This document shows positions 10,142 through 21,396 of a DNA stretch of 64,000 nucleotides, piece by piece (within the stretch, counting starts at the first letter, position 1; each line of letters starts with the position of its first letter). This stretch comes from Lolium rigidum (lineage: Eukaryota; Streptophyta; Magnoliopsida; Poales; Poaceae). The notes under the pieces are model-generated. The model was not told the origin of the DNA, did no database searches, and saw only the letters and a program-made list of their open reading frames with translations. A program made the translations under genes and the position numbers. The stretch spans positions 32,141,047 through 32,205,046 of the forward strand of contig NC_061510.1 of the NCBI RefSeq assembly GCF_022539505.1, given 5' to 3'.

Positions 10142-11327
10142 ATGGAGAAGAATGAGATGCCCATTGTCGGCGCATCGGCCGCCGCCCCGTCCGAGGCCCC
10201 CGTCGCTGCTTCCAACGTAGCAGCCGGCGCATCGGCCGCCGCCCCCGTCCGGGCCCCCGTCGCCGCTTCCAACGTAGCGAGCCGGCGCATCGGCCGCCGC
10301 CCCCGTCCGTGCCCCCGTCGCCGCTTCCAACGTAGCAGCCGGCGCATCGGCCGCCGCCGCCCGTCCGAGCCCCCTTCGATTGGGACCCGTACGAACCAAG
10401 CAGCAGTACGACGCGCCGGGAGAACCCCTACGACACCACCATCGTCGACTACGCGCCGGAGGCTAACCTTGTTCTTATCTCATTTCAATCGGTTTGTGTT
10501 AGATCTAGCGTTATTACGGTTCGTCTCGTTCCTAGTTCAATCCTTTTGTGTTAGATCTTGCGTTATTACTGTTCGTTTCTTCCTAGTTCAATCCTTTTGT
10601 GTTAGATCTTGCGTTATTACCGTTCGTTCTGTTCCTAGTTCAATCCTTTTGTGTTAGATCTTGCGTTATTACCGTTCGTCTGTTCCTAGTTCGATCCTTT
10701 TGTGTTAGATCTTGCGTTATTAGTGTTTGTGCCGATGATGATGAATATTTGGGCATCCCTAAATTGATTCAGGGTTTGGTCGATAAACAATTGGTGTGTA
10801 CAAATTTGTTGTGCATGATCTTTGGTTTACTTACTCAAATCCCGGATATAAGTGTGTCCAATGTAACTGAGGCTACCTCTTTTTTTCGAGCCCATATTAT
10901 CATGCATGATTTTTTGTTCACTCTCTGTTCAATCATCGTTGCAATTGACTCCGTGTTTTTTGCACGATCTTTGGTGCTACGTGACAGGTGGAGAGCAGCG
11001 ACGTCGACAGCGACGACGAGTCCTTCCACACCAAGACTCGTCACGTCCTCAGGAGGCTGCAGTCCGGCCAATACGATGGCCCCTTTGCTCGAGGCATTTA
11101 CAAGTGCCCCTTCTCGCAACGGGAGGCTCCGCGACACCGACTTCAACACCCCGCTGAACCATGCTGAATCCATTGGCAGATATGGCGCTAGAGTTGGAAG
11201 GACCGTGAACGTGCATGCGTACATGGCCAAACACAAAGCACTTGGGATTCACTCGCGCAACCTCCAAGCGAGTCACACGCGCCACTCCGGAGGCGTTGAA
11301 CGTGCCTACTGCACTCTCTGTATGTGA
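10142..11327 (+). pseudogene. MULE-borne zf-XS gene fragment with intron (frameshifted as read)
   Basis: Exon 1 starts MEKNEMPIVGASAAAP and contains about 3.7 copies of a 57-58-bp repeat (GASAAAPVRAPVAASNVA). It then reads, in another frame, DWDPYEPSSSTTRRENPYDT. A long intron-like stretch holds a minisatellite; the expected donor is GC rather than GT near 10460, and the acceptor is gacag at 10983-10987. Exon 2 begins VESSDVDSDDESFHTKTRHV and continues into KCPF and, one base shifted, RLRDTDFN, LNHAESIGRYGARVGRTV and AYMAKHKALGIHSRNL. That is the zf-XS pattern found in SGS3/FDM/IDN2-type proteins of RNA silencing. The XS and XH domains are absent. Frame breaks at 10278-10281 (CGAG) and 11113-11116 (CTCG) are of the suspected artefact type; a further one in the fourth repeat is not. 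Confidence 0.65.
10496..10733 (+). repeat. Minisatellite, 51-52-bp unit, about 4.6 copies, in the intron
   Basis: gtgttagatcttgcgttatt starts at 10496 (variant), 10548, 10599, 10651 and 10702. It lies wholly between the presumed exons of the zf-XS fragment and contributes to a spurious long open frame. Confidence 0.95.
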
Positions 11328-11794
11328 CTGCTCTATCTGTAGAGCAGCTTAAATTCATGTAAAATGTAGCTTATGTTGGATCTATCTGTCCTGAATATAT
11401 CTATGCTATGTTGGTTGCTGTATGCAGCTTATCCTATATTTTCTCTCTGGATTTGTGCCCTAGATTTCCTACCTGATTGGGTAAAAACGAAGGCATAAAG
11501 AAATGAATGGCGTTAAAAAACAGTAGGAGAAGCTTCTCTAGATTTGCTATCAATTTGGGCTATCAAATATGAATGAGATCGAGCGATAGAGAGGAAAAAG
11601 GTACATTGAAAACTGCTAATCCGGGCGAAAGAGACAGAAACCACTCGTGCCCCCGTCCCGGACCCACACGGCTCCACACGCTACGGCCCTACACGCTACG
11701 GCCCCACAAACACGGCCTCGTCTCCGTCCCACGCGGTCCCTTCCTACCAGCCCCACACGACGCGGTCCCACACGACGCGACCCCACAAAAGACA

Positions 11795-11957
11795 CGACCC
11801 CCACTCGTCGGCACGGAACGGTCAACTTAACGGATTCCTTCCGTCCGAGCTCCTTCTCGCGGTTCGGACAAACGTTTGGGTAAAACCGAGGAAAAACTAA
11901 GGACCTGGGGAAAACTGAGTACAACTAACGAAGCAGGGGCACGAAAATAGAAATCCC
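11795..11957 (-). repeat. MULE right terminal inverted repeat
   Basis: Its reverse complement repeats the left end, with ggaaaactgagtacaacta, gaggaaaaactaagg and gattccttccgtccgagctc visible in order. The last base before the target duplication is 11957. Confidence 0.85.
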
Positions 11958-13585
11958 TAAAAATTTAGGAGCTATATAATAAGGTTACTTATGTAGCTGT
12001 AAGCTCATAAGTTACTATTTTGGAATGTGCTAACTCAGGAAATGAAAAAGCCCTTATAAAACTGGATGAAAATAGGTTATGTATCCCATTCTAAATTAGA
12101 CTGTAACCCACAATTATACAGAGCATAGAATTTGGAGGCTCCAGTTTATCAAGAAAAAAGTTCAGCTTTTTCCACATAATCCTCTAGACGATTTGCTTTC
12201 GCCATAAATTGACAATTCATCAAGGCTTGAGCAGGACGCATATTGAATCTCCATGCAACGTTTTTACGGATTAGGAGCAGTACATGGAGATTGGTTCTAC
12301 CCATATTTTTCGATTACGGAGAAGGCCACCCAGTTTTTTGAACCGGACAGCTCGCAGCTGCCACACGACCATCCCGCAGCCACACGTCGTCCCGCAGCCA
12401 CACTTTGCACTTCGACTCTCTTGCTCGGCCGTTCTTCCCTAAACTTCTGCTGCAAGTGAAACCTTCGATCTTGTGTGATGTGCATGTCGCCTGAGCTAAT
12501 GTAATATTAGAGAAGCCCCTACAACTCAATTTCTAAACTAAAAAACAGTATGATATGAACGCAACGAATTGTAGAAGCACCTACAAATCATCAATTTCTA
12601 AAATTAAGAACATTATGATATGAACGGAAGTAGAAAAACTTTACTGGACCCATCAGGGACGTGATTGCCGTGACCAGTTTCAGGAAAGAATGGCTGAAAG
12701 TCGATCATGATTCCATTATTAAGACTGATAGCAGTTTGGACAGCGATGAAGCCGATCGCTTAGTTAACATTTTCATTGATTCAGCCAAAATTAGATTTGA
12801 ATTCCCGTCATCCTCATACACAGTGCCATGGTCTTTCATGGCTAACACTACGCCACCAGTCTTGCACGTTATACTGCATGTTGCTAGGTGAGAAATACGT
12901 CGGATCTGACTTTCAGCAGATGTCTCTATCATAGAATACCAGCAAACATTGTCTGATGTTGTAGAAAGAGGACGTACCTCGGCGAGTGATACCATCAAGA
13001 ATTCCAGCAAACCTAGCTGCAACATTGTAGGCGTCATACTTGCCGGCCGGCCGGCACATGCAGCAAGACCCAACCAAGATTGGAGAAGCAGATTGGAACT
13101 GATCGTGATATAGCTTGAAGCTTGAAGGAGATTTGATTGGATTCTTTATTAGTTTTACCATGCAATGGATATTTAAAGCAGACAACATGGAGAGATCAAG
13201 GTGGACTATTGATAGCTAGGGCTATTTGACGACGGACCTGTAGAGCGCCCAAGCAGGAAAAAATTAAGTACTTGAGCCGGACGTACATATGTTGGACTCT
13301 ATAAGACCATCGTTTAAATTTTGAGCTTTCCAGATTAGACGTACGTTGCCACGTTATCTCGTAGTCTCGTGCCTACTATATTTTGGATTTATCATGATCC
13401 ATGTCGCACTATAAATTACAGAAAACAAATCTAACGTGGCAACGTAACATTTTTGTACCATTATAAATCACGACTTTCTTAACTAATCTTAGCCATTAAT
13501 TTTAAATCTAACTGTCTTAATTATTCTAATGATGTGGATTAACGTGATAACTCCTATAGTGCCTCCAATTAGTAAATATAAGATA

Positions 13586-14589
13586 GAACAAGGAATAGTC
13601 GGTATACCTGGGTCGCCCAAGTTCTTTGGAACTTTGCCATTGAAAGAGTAATTAGCAAGCATGGTGGAAATCTCCTCATTAGGAATTTTACTTTTGTTAG
13701 AGACAATATCTTTCATTTACTTTGAATAAGGAGGCAATTTAATAGCATCAGTCAAAGGGATTTGCAAGAATAAAGGTTTCATCCAATCGCAAAATTTATT
13801 ATAATGTTCTTCTTCCTTTGATTTTAGTTTCTTAGCAGGAAAGGCATTTGCTTTTGAACCCAAGGTTCTCTTTCATTACCATGTTTCTTAGCAGTAAAAT
13901 CTTCTTTAGTATACTTTTTATTTTTAGCATGCTTTTCAGGTTCATCTTCAACCTCTTCTTTATCGAAGCATCATTCTTATCATTATCTTTATCATGTTCA
14001 TTACCACTTTCAGTTTCAACATCGAAATAGAAATACTATTAGGATCATTAACGGAGTTCGGAGGATTCTACAACATTTTTATGTTTCTTCTTCTTTTTCT
14101 TAGAAGGAGCACTAGGTTCAATTCGTTGAGAATCTTGTTCAACTCTTTTGGGATGCCCCTCAGGATATAGAGGATCCTGGGTAGAAACACCGCCTCTAGT
14201 TGTTACTTCATAAACATGTTTTTCTTTAGAACTATTTTTTAACAAGTCATTTTGCACTTTAGTGAGTTGATCAATTTGAGTTTGAATCATTTAAAATGTT
14301 TAACAAGCATCTTAACATCATTGGAGGTTCTCTCCACAATATCATGCAAATTTCTAATAGCTTGAGAATTTTCCATTAAATGATTCTCTACTCTCATATT
14401 AAAATTTTCTTGTTTAACAATATAATTATCAAACTCATCTAAGCATTGAGCAGGAGGTTTTGAATACGGAATATCTTCCCTAGTAAAGCGTTGAAGAGAG
14501 TTTACCTTAATCATGGATGAAGGGGGAATTATCTTACATAAATCTTCTATGGGAGGTAAGTTCTTCACATCTTCAGATTTAATACCTTT
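13586..14589 (-). mobile_element. E0: truncated Gypsy retrotransposon internal region
   Basis: The minus strand reads as part of a Gypsy gag-to-protease region. It is cut on the left by the end of duplication copy B (13585) and on the right by the LTR of E1 (14590). Near the left edge the frame gives IPNEEISTMLANYS and DPGIPTIPCSI, resembling the segment leading into the aspartic protease of grass Gypsy polyproteins. Confidence 0.7.
14048..14589 (-). pseudogene. Gypsy gag C-terminal fragment
   Basis: Two adjoining minus-strand frames (14287-14589 and 14048-14290) read GIKSEDVKNLPPIEDLCKII, PPAQCLDEFDNYIV, VENHLMENSQAIRNLHDIV and then QIDQLTKVQNDLLK, STQDPLYPEGHPKRVEQDS and a lysine run. This composition is typical of the gag linker region of cereal Gypsy elements and has no host function. 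A stop separates the two frames, and the N-terminal gag part is missing because E1 inserted there. Residues upstream of GIK in the open frame are LTR read-through, not protein. Confidence 0.7.
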
Positions 14590-15979
14590 TGATGACCCAC
14601 AAGTATAGGGGATCGCAGCAGCCTTCGCGGGTAGTATAACCCAATTTATTGATTCGACACAAGGGGAGACAAAGAACACTTGGAAGCCTTAACGACGTGA
14701 GTTGTCAATTCAGCTGCACCTGGAAACAGACTTGCTCGCAAGAGTTTATCGAGTAGTAACAGCTTTATAGCACTAGCGGTAGTGAAATAACGACGACAGA
14801 GTAACAGAGACAGCAGTAGTGATTTTAGTAAATAGCAGGATTAAAATACTGTAGGCACGGGGACGGATGACGGGCGTTGCATGGATGAGAGAAACTCATG
14901 TAACAATCATAGCAGGGCATTTGCAGTTAATAATAAAACGGTGTCCAAGTACAAAGCAATCAATAGGCATGTGTTCCAATTATAGTCGTACGTGCTCGCA
15001 ATGAGAAACTTGCACAACATCTTTTGTCCTACCAGCCGGTGGCAGCCGGGCCTCAAGGGAATCTACTGGATATTAAGGTACTCCTTTTAATAGAGCACCG
15101 GAGGAAAGCATTAACACTCCGTGAACACATGTACGTCACTACCATCCCCTCCGGTTGTCCCGATTTCTGTCACTTCGGGGCCATTGGTTCCGGACAGCGA
15201 CATGTGTATACAACTTGCAGGTAAGACCATAAACAATGAATATCATGATGAAACAATAACATGTTCAGATCTAAGATTATGGCACTCGGGCCCTAGTGAC
15301 AAGCATGAAGCATAACAAGTTGCAACAATATCATCAAAGTACCAATTACGGACACTAGGCACTATGCCCTAACAATCTTATGCTATTACATGACCAATCT
15401 CATCCAATCCCTACCATCCCCTTCGGCCTACAGCGGGGAAATTACTCACACATGGATGGGGGAAGCATGGCTGGTTGATGGAGAGGCGTCGGTGATGATG
15501 ATGGCGATGATCTCCTCCAATTCCCGTCCCGGCGGAGTGCCGAACGGAGACTTCGGCTCCCGCGACGGAGTTTCGCGATGTGGCGGCGTTCCGGAGGCTT
15601 TCTGGCGACTTCGACTTCTCCCCGTGCGTTTTTAGGTCGAAGGCAATATATAGTCCGAAGGAGGGCGTCGGAGGCCGACCGAGGGGGCCAGACCATAGGG
15701 CCGCGCGGGGCCCCCCTAGGCCGCGCCGGCTGGTGGTGTGGGGCTCTCGGGCCTCCACTTGATTTGTCCTTCTGGCTCCGTCAGTATTCTGGGAAAATAG
15801 GGCCTTCTGCATAAATTCCGAGGATTTTCCCGAAAGTTGGATTTCGCACAAAACGAGACACTGCGAACGATTCTGCTGAAAACAGCGTTAGTCCGTGTTA
15901 GTTGTATCCAAAATACACAAATTAGAGGCAAAACAATAGCAAAAGTGTTCGGGAAAGTAGATACGTTTTGGACGTATCA
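14590..15979 (-). mobile_element. E1: 3' LTR (1390 bp)
   Basis: It is bounded by tgatgacccacaagtatag on the left and gatacgttttggacgtatca on the right, which on the minus strand is a TG...CA LTR starting tgatacgtccaaaacgtatc. A polypurine tract (reverse complement ctcccccaagcttag, 15981-15995) directly adjoins the right side, so this is the 3' LTR of a minus-strand element whose body lies to the right. The flanking five bases on the left are ccttt. No partner LTR is in the window. Confidence 0.85.
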
Positions 15980-18318
15980 ACTCCCCCAAGCTTAGCTTAT
16001 TGCTTGTCCTCAAGCAATTCAGTTAACAACTGAGCGATAAAAGAACTTTCACGAACACATTTGCTCATATGATGTATATATTCTCATGATATGGCTAATA
16101 CTTAAGCAGTTCATAATAAGACGCATGCAAATAAGATCATCTAACAGCTATGTCAATCATGGAGAGGTACCAACAATTAATAATAAGCATCATGAATCAT
16201 GTATATAAGCAGGATTGCAATGTTCATAAGAGAGTATGATAAAGTGGTATCTCGCTTGCCCGTATTTGATTGGCAAAACATAAATGCCCGGGCACCTCTG
16301 GAGTTCATAGAAAGACTAAAAGTAGTGATTGTCAAAGATAAAAGCATCAAAGTTATACCACAATCAATCATATTTTGAGACAAGCATATTATACTAAGAA
16401 TGACAGTTATGCTCTCAAGATAGTGCTCAAAGAAAGGATGGAGACACAACATAAAAGTAAAAGATTGACCCTTCGCAGAGGGAAGCGAGTGGATTAACAT
16501 GCGCTAGAGCTTTTCATTTTTAAAACAAGAGTAAAATTATTTTGAGAGGTGTTTGTTGTTGTCAACGAATGGTAATGGGTATACTAACTACCTCGCCAAC
16601 CGGACTCCCAAGAGCGGCTCCCATGAATTATTTGCATGTTTATGCGACACTCCTTCCAACCTTTCTTACACAAACCATGGCTAACCGAATCCTCGGGTGT
16701 CTGCCAACAATCTCATACCATGAAGGAGTGCCTTTTTTATTTAAGTTTATTATGATGACACTCCCCCCAACCTTTGCTTACACAAGCCATGGCTAACCGA
16801 ATCCTTCGGGTGCCGTCCAACAATCACATACCATGGAGGAGTGTCTATGTAAGTTAATTAATTCGGGACTGGGAATCCCATTGCTAGCTCTTTTTGCAAA
16901 ATTATTGGATAAGCGGATGTGCCACTAGTCCATATGAGAGTCCGTCAAAAGTGAATGACAAGGTTGAAAGCTAAACACCACATACTTCCTCATGAGCTAT
17001 GAAACATTAACACAAATCGAGAAGCATTTTGAAGGTTTTAAAGGTAGCGCATGAGAATTTACTTGGAATGGTTTGAAATGCCATGCATAGGTATTTATGG
17101 TGAACACTTTGGAACAACTTGGTTTTCAGGTGTTTGGAAGCACGAGCAGCATTCCCGCTCAGTACAAGTGAAGGCTAGCAAAAGACTAGGGAGCGACAAA
17201 TCAAGAGAGCAGTAACTGTCATAATCATGCTTGCGGCAAAATAAATTAACAGAGGCATAAAAGTGATACAAGAACTCTGAAGCAATATAAATCATCGAGG
17301 CTTAATTGACTTTTGTTCAGTCATATGCATGCGTGAGCATGTGCCAAGTCGATATAAATGAATTATTCAGAGGAGGATACCACAATGCCATACCTACTTA
17401 TGAATAAAACAATGCAAGCAAACATCCATGACATGTTACTCATATTAATAAATTGGAGCTAAACATGAGAGATCATGAACTACTAGACTTTCTCAAATAA
17501 CATATACCTCACATGAACCAACTAAGCATGCTCACATGGATGAGTATATGTACAAAAATGAAAACAAATAGAGTTCATACTAGCCTCTCACCACAATCCA
17601 ATTGTCGTAGATCATCATCATTGCCTTTCACTTGTGTAGCTTGGATAATATGAAATGAAAACCACGCTCCAGCCACCGAAGACCATTAAACTCATAATGA
17701 ACTTTACAAACCAAAGAAGAACAGCAAATATTTTTGGTGTTTTCGAATTGGAAACAAGAACAAAGGAAACAAGCAAACAAAGCAAAATCTTTTTGGGTTT
17801 TCTTGTAGCAAACTAGCAATAGAAAATAAAGCGAAACAAATGAAAGAAAACAAAGTAAACAAATGATGAAGAGAAACAACAGAAATATTTTTGGTCTTTT
17901 TGTGTTTTGGGAAAGAAACAAAACAAAAACAAGAAATGGCAAACTAGAAGACTCACATAAACACAAAGCAGCAGAAATTCGTCAAACTTGACAGCAGTAC
18001 AGTACCCGATTTTTAATAAATTCTTCCACTGCTCAAATCGAAAAGTGTTCAACTAATAAAAGTTAGATAACAACCTGGGGAACATGCACAAAAATTGGCT
18101 TCGCAAAATACTGTTCTGGCTATTTTTTAGAATTTTTTCGGTAACAGTCCAGAATCTGTTTTCAGGCAGCACTTCCCCAAATATCATCTCCCTCTCATTA
18201 GAAAACCACTCAAACAAACTAAACAAGTACATACAAGTATCCAGCAACCATAATATGCAAAGAATGAGTGATGCCGGTATACCTCCCCCCAAGCTTAGGC
18301 TTTTGGCCTAAGTGGAGT
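15980..18318 (-). mobile_element. E1: non-coding region between the accessory ORF and the 3' LTR
   Basis: About 2.3 kb without a convincing frame. It shares stretches such as tgttgttgtcaacgaatggta and gagcggctcccatgaa with the equivalent region of E5 (36466-36536), so the two element families are related in their 3' parts. A second purine-rich tract (reverse complement cctccccccaagcttaggc, near 18285) lies just after the ORF stop. Confidence 0.75.
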
Positions 18319-19436
18319 TTAATCCCACCGAGCCCATGAGGTAGTATCTCCGTAGTACGACGAAGATGGATCATATTCCGGGTATGTGCTAGAAGAAGCA
18401 CCCGGATACGTGATGGTGTAGTCGTAGGAGGGCTCGGCGTCCTCGGAGTCATGCTGCTGGTGGAAGTCTTGTATCTTCATATGTTCCTCCACCTCCTCCT
18501 TAGTGCGCGACCATGGTTCCCTGTCAATACTGAACAAACCCGGCTGGGGAAGAGGGATTTCCTTCTCATCCCCGTCAGCAAACAACATTCTATAGACCAT
18601 GTTATCTAAAGTGGAATCAGTGGTAACAAAATGATGGCTTTTCATAGCAGCAATATCAAGCCTCCTAGGGGTTAATGGCACATCATTAGGATCAAGAGGA
18701 AGTCTTAAATGTGTTAAAATGCGCAGTGCAATAGTTCCTCCAAAAATAGGCCCACTGTTAGACAGGCGGCGAGCAATAAGAGAACCGAGATGATAAGATG
18801 TCCGTCCAGTAAGTGCAATATTCAAGAAAGCAAGATGGTAACTAGAAATATTGCTCGTGTTCTCCCTACCAAGAATGCTAGTAGCAATGTAATATGCAAA
18901 ATACTTAATGGCGGGGAGTTGAATGTTCCTTATCTTGCCACGCTCAATGGTGCGACAATCATCATCGGTGATCCCTCGATAGAGCTCCAACAAGTCCCGG
19001 GGTTGTCATCAATCCTCCTTGCTGTACCTACGAGGGCAATATCCAATGCACGACAAAATTCTTCCAATTCCATAGTAACAGGATTACCATAGATCTTGAA
19101 TGCAACTGTCGGCTCATATTGCGTGTTGTGGAACTTGAAACTCTCGACGAAGATTTTGGTGAGCATGTAGTATTGCTCCCTTTCATCTCCCACGTAGGTG
19201 GCTAAGCCCGCCTTGTTGACAAGGGTGAAGAAATCCTCCAATATCCCTGCATTTCTCAGAAAATCATAGCATGGAAAAGACGAAGCATTAGGAGCCCCAT
19301 TGTCCTCTTCGGGCGCGAAGCTAGGCGCGATGATATCCTCATTGTATGATCGCCTAAGTCGGGTGGCGGTCCTAGAAGGCCTCCCGGTGCTGGTTGTTCC
19401 TCTCTTGAACAATTCTCCAAAGTTGAACTTCTTCAT
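18319..19436 (-). pseudogene. E1 accessory ORF (Athila-type position, after pol)
   Basis: Starting at 19436 with MKKFNFGELFKRGTTSTGRP, the frame runs through YDFLRNAGILEDFFTLVNKA and YEPTVAFKIYGNPVTMELEE. It changes frame by one base near 18985 and continues with LELYRGITDDDCRTIERGKI, LPAIKYFAYYIATSIL and an acidic, Tyr/Ser-rich tail, ending at 18319. Total length is about 370 residues. Its place between pol and the 3' LTR is where Athila-group Gypsy elements carry an extra ORF; no fusion peptide or clear membrane span is visible. Function unknown. The frame break is at a ccccggg that could be cccagg, so it may be a sequence error. Confidence 0.6.
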
Positions 19437-19900
19437 CTTTCTTTTCTGAAATTTTTCAACAAGTGATATAAAACTTGATTTGGTGACATATAATCAAGGG
19501 GAACTACTATAGGAACTTGCTAGAGTACTAATCATGCATCAAAACTAGTTTATACAACTTAGAACAAGCATGCAAGCTCACTAAACATGTTTCCTACAGC
19601 AGCAAAATATTCAAGATATACTCAACCAAACAAAATTCTACTTGGATAATCGGAGGAGTCACATACCGGAGAGCAAATGTGCCAAATTTCAGACAGAAAT
19701 CTGGGCTAAGCAAAGAGATCGAAAAATCCTGAGCTCTTGAGCAAAAACGCGAGTGAGAGAAAGCTGGTTCGAGTTTTTTCGGGAGAGAGAAGATTCTGGG
19801 AGAAAGAGATGAAGTAGTGGGCAAGGAGGGGCCCACACCAAAGGGTGGCGCGCCCCCCTCCTTGGCCGCGCCGGCTGGTGGGGTGGCCCCCTGGGGTGCT
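19437..19900 (-). mobile_element. E1: leader upstream of the accessory ORF
   Basis: On the minus strand this region has a GC-rich block (ccggcgcggccaaggagg), then a pyrimidine-rich stretch (cttctctctcccg) before the ORF start. It looks like an internal promoter and leader for the downstream ORF. It is cut at 19900 by E2. Confidence 0.5.
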
Positions 19901-21396
19901 TGATGACCCACAAGTATAGGGGGTGTATCGTAGTATTTTCGATAAGTAAGAATGTCGATCCCAACGAGGAGCAGAAGGTGTTGACAAGCAGTTTCAATGA
20001 AGGATTCCCTGTAAATGCTCACAGACAAGTATTCAGGGGGTTTTGATGTAACAGTTGAATAAGGTACGAGTAAGTAAAGTGCGAGAGTAACAATTGCAGC
20101 GAGTGGCCAATCCTTTTTAGCACAAAGGACAAGCCGGTTTGTTTACTTATAATGACCAAACGTTCTCGAGGACACACGGGATTTTAGTCTAGTGCTTTCG
20201 CTACATACGGCTAAATAATCTTCATTGTTATGGGTGAACCTATGCTAATGTACCGCCCTTCCTAGGACTAATACATACTTGTGATTATACCCCTTGCAAG
20301 CATCCGCAACTACAAGAAAGTAATTAAGATAAATCTAACCACAACCTTAAACTCTGAGATCCTGCGATCCCTCCTCGCATCGATATACCAACGGGGGTTT
20401 AGGTTTACGTCACTCCGGCAACCCCGCAATTGGCAAACGAGTACAAGATGCATTCCCCTAGGCCCATAAAGGTGAAGTGTCATGTAGTCGACGTTCACAT
20501 GACACCACTAGAAGAATAACACCACAACTTAAATATCATACCATTGAATATTACTCAACCATAGTTCACTACTAACGAGTTAGACTTCACCCATGTCCTC
20601 AAGAACTAAACGAACTACTCACGAGACATCATATGGAACATGATCAGAGGTGATATGATGATGAATAACAATCTGAACATAAACTTGGTTCAATGGTTTC
20701 ACTCAATAGCATCAACAACAAGTAGAAATCGATACCGGGAGAGTTTCCCCTATCAAACAATCAAGATCAAACCCAAATTTCTACGGCGGTGACGGTGTCT
20801 AGCGGTGGAGACGGCGGTGATGATGGTGGAGATGATGATGATGGTGATGGAGATGATGTCTAGCTCGATGGCGGTGACGATGGCGTCGATTTCCCCTCCG
20901 GGAGGAATTTCCCGGCAGATTCCTGCCCGCCGGAGAGCTCTTTTCTCTCGGTGTTCTCCGCCCCGCGAGAGGCGGCTGTAACTCTTCGCGAGGTACCCTG
21001 CGTGGCTTAGGTCTTCGGGACGAAGGGTTTCGCGAAGAAAAGGAGGCGAAAGGGGCTGTGGGGCCCCCACACCACAAGGTGGCGCGGCCGGGCCATGGGC
21101 CGCGCCGGCTCGTGGTCCGGCCCCACCTTGGGCCTTCTCAGCTCCCCTTCCGGCTTCCTTCGTCATCTGGAAAAATAGGATTTTTGGTATAATTTCCTTC
21201 CACAGTTGATCTTCCGAAATATTACGTTCTGACGGTGCTTTTTCCAGCAGAATCCTGGCTCCGGTGCTTGATCCTCCAATAATGATGAAACATGCAAAAT
21301 AGATGAAATAACATAAGTATTGTACCCAAATATGAAATATATCAATGAATAACAGCAAATTATGATATAAAATAGTGATGCAAATTGGACGTATCA
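19901..21396 (-). mobile_element. E2: 3' LTR (1496 bp)
   Basis: TG...CA ends are tgatgacccacaagtatagg on the left and caaattggacgtatca on the right. The polypurine tract (reverse complement actccccccaagcttag) follows at 21397. The inner sequence differs from the E1 LTR although the terminal 15-20 bases are alike, so this is a related but distinct family. A ggtgatgatggtggagatga-type simple repeat lies near 20815-20860. The left flank is gtgct. Confidence 0.85.

Larger units (their letters stand above)
7211..11957. mobile_element. Mutator-like element (MULE) carrying host gene fragments, 4747 bp
   Basis: The element starts GGGATTTCTATTTTCGTGCC and ends with its reverse complement, and is flanked by the perfect 9-bp duplication taaaaattt. 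The 9-bp duplication plus long TIRs (roughly 160 bp each) are diagnostic of the Mutator superfamily. No transposase domain was found, so it is non-autonomous. It carries a GRF zinc-finger gene fragment (about 7600-8213), a 161-bp tandem array, a GA microsatellite, degenerate internal TIR-like stretches and a zf-XS gene fragment (10142-11327). That makes it a Pack-MULE-type element, perhaps a composite of two nested ones. The insertion is younger than the duplication, because copy A keeps the empty site. Confidence 0.9.
6143..13585 (+). repeat. Direct segmental duplication, copy B (interrupted by a MULE)
   Basis: 6143-7210 matches 571-1641, and 11958-13585 matches 1633-3332. The interruption is exactly the 4747-bp MULE plus one copy of the 9-bp target duplication. 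The right end of homology at 13585 abuts directly a truncated retrotransposon internal region, so the duplication breakpoint and the retroelement truncation coincide. The left breakpoint at 6143 follows sequence that is not in copy A. Confidence 0.9.

Noticed and set aside
10599..11327. 242-residue frame presented as one protein
   Set aside because: Its first half is the intron minisatellite; only the part after 10988 relates to the zf-XS exon.
14590..21396. E1 and E2 LTRs as a pair from one element
   Set aside because: Only the terminal 15-20 bases agree; the interiors differ, and both have a polypurine tract on the same side, so they are two 3' LTRs.
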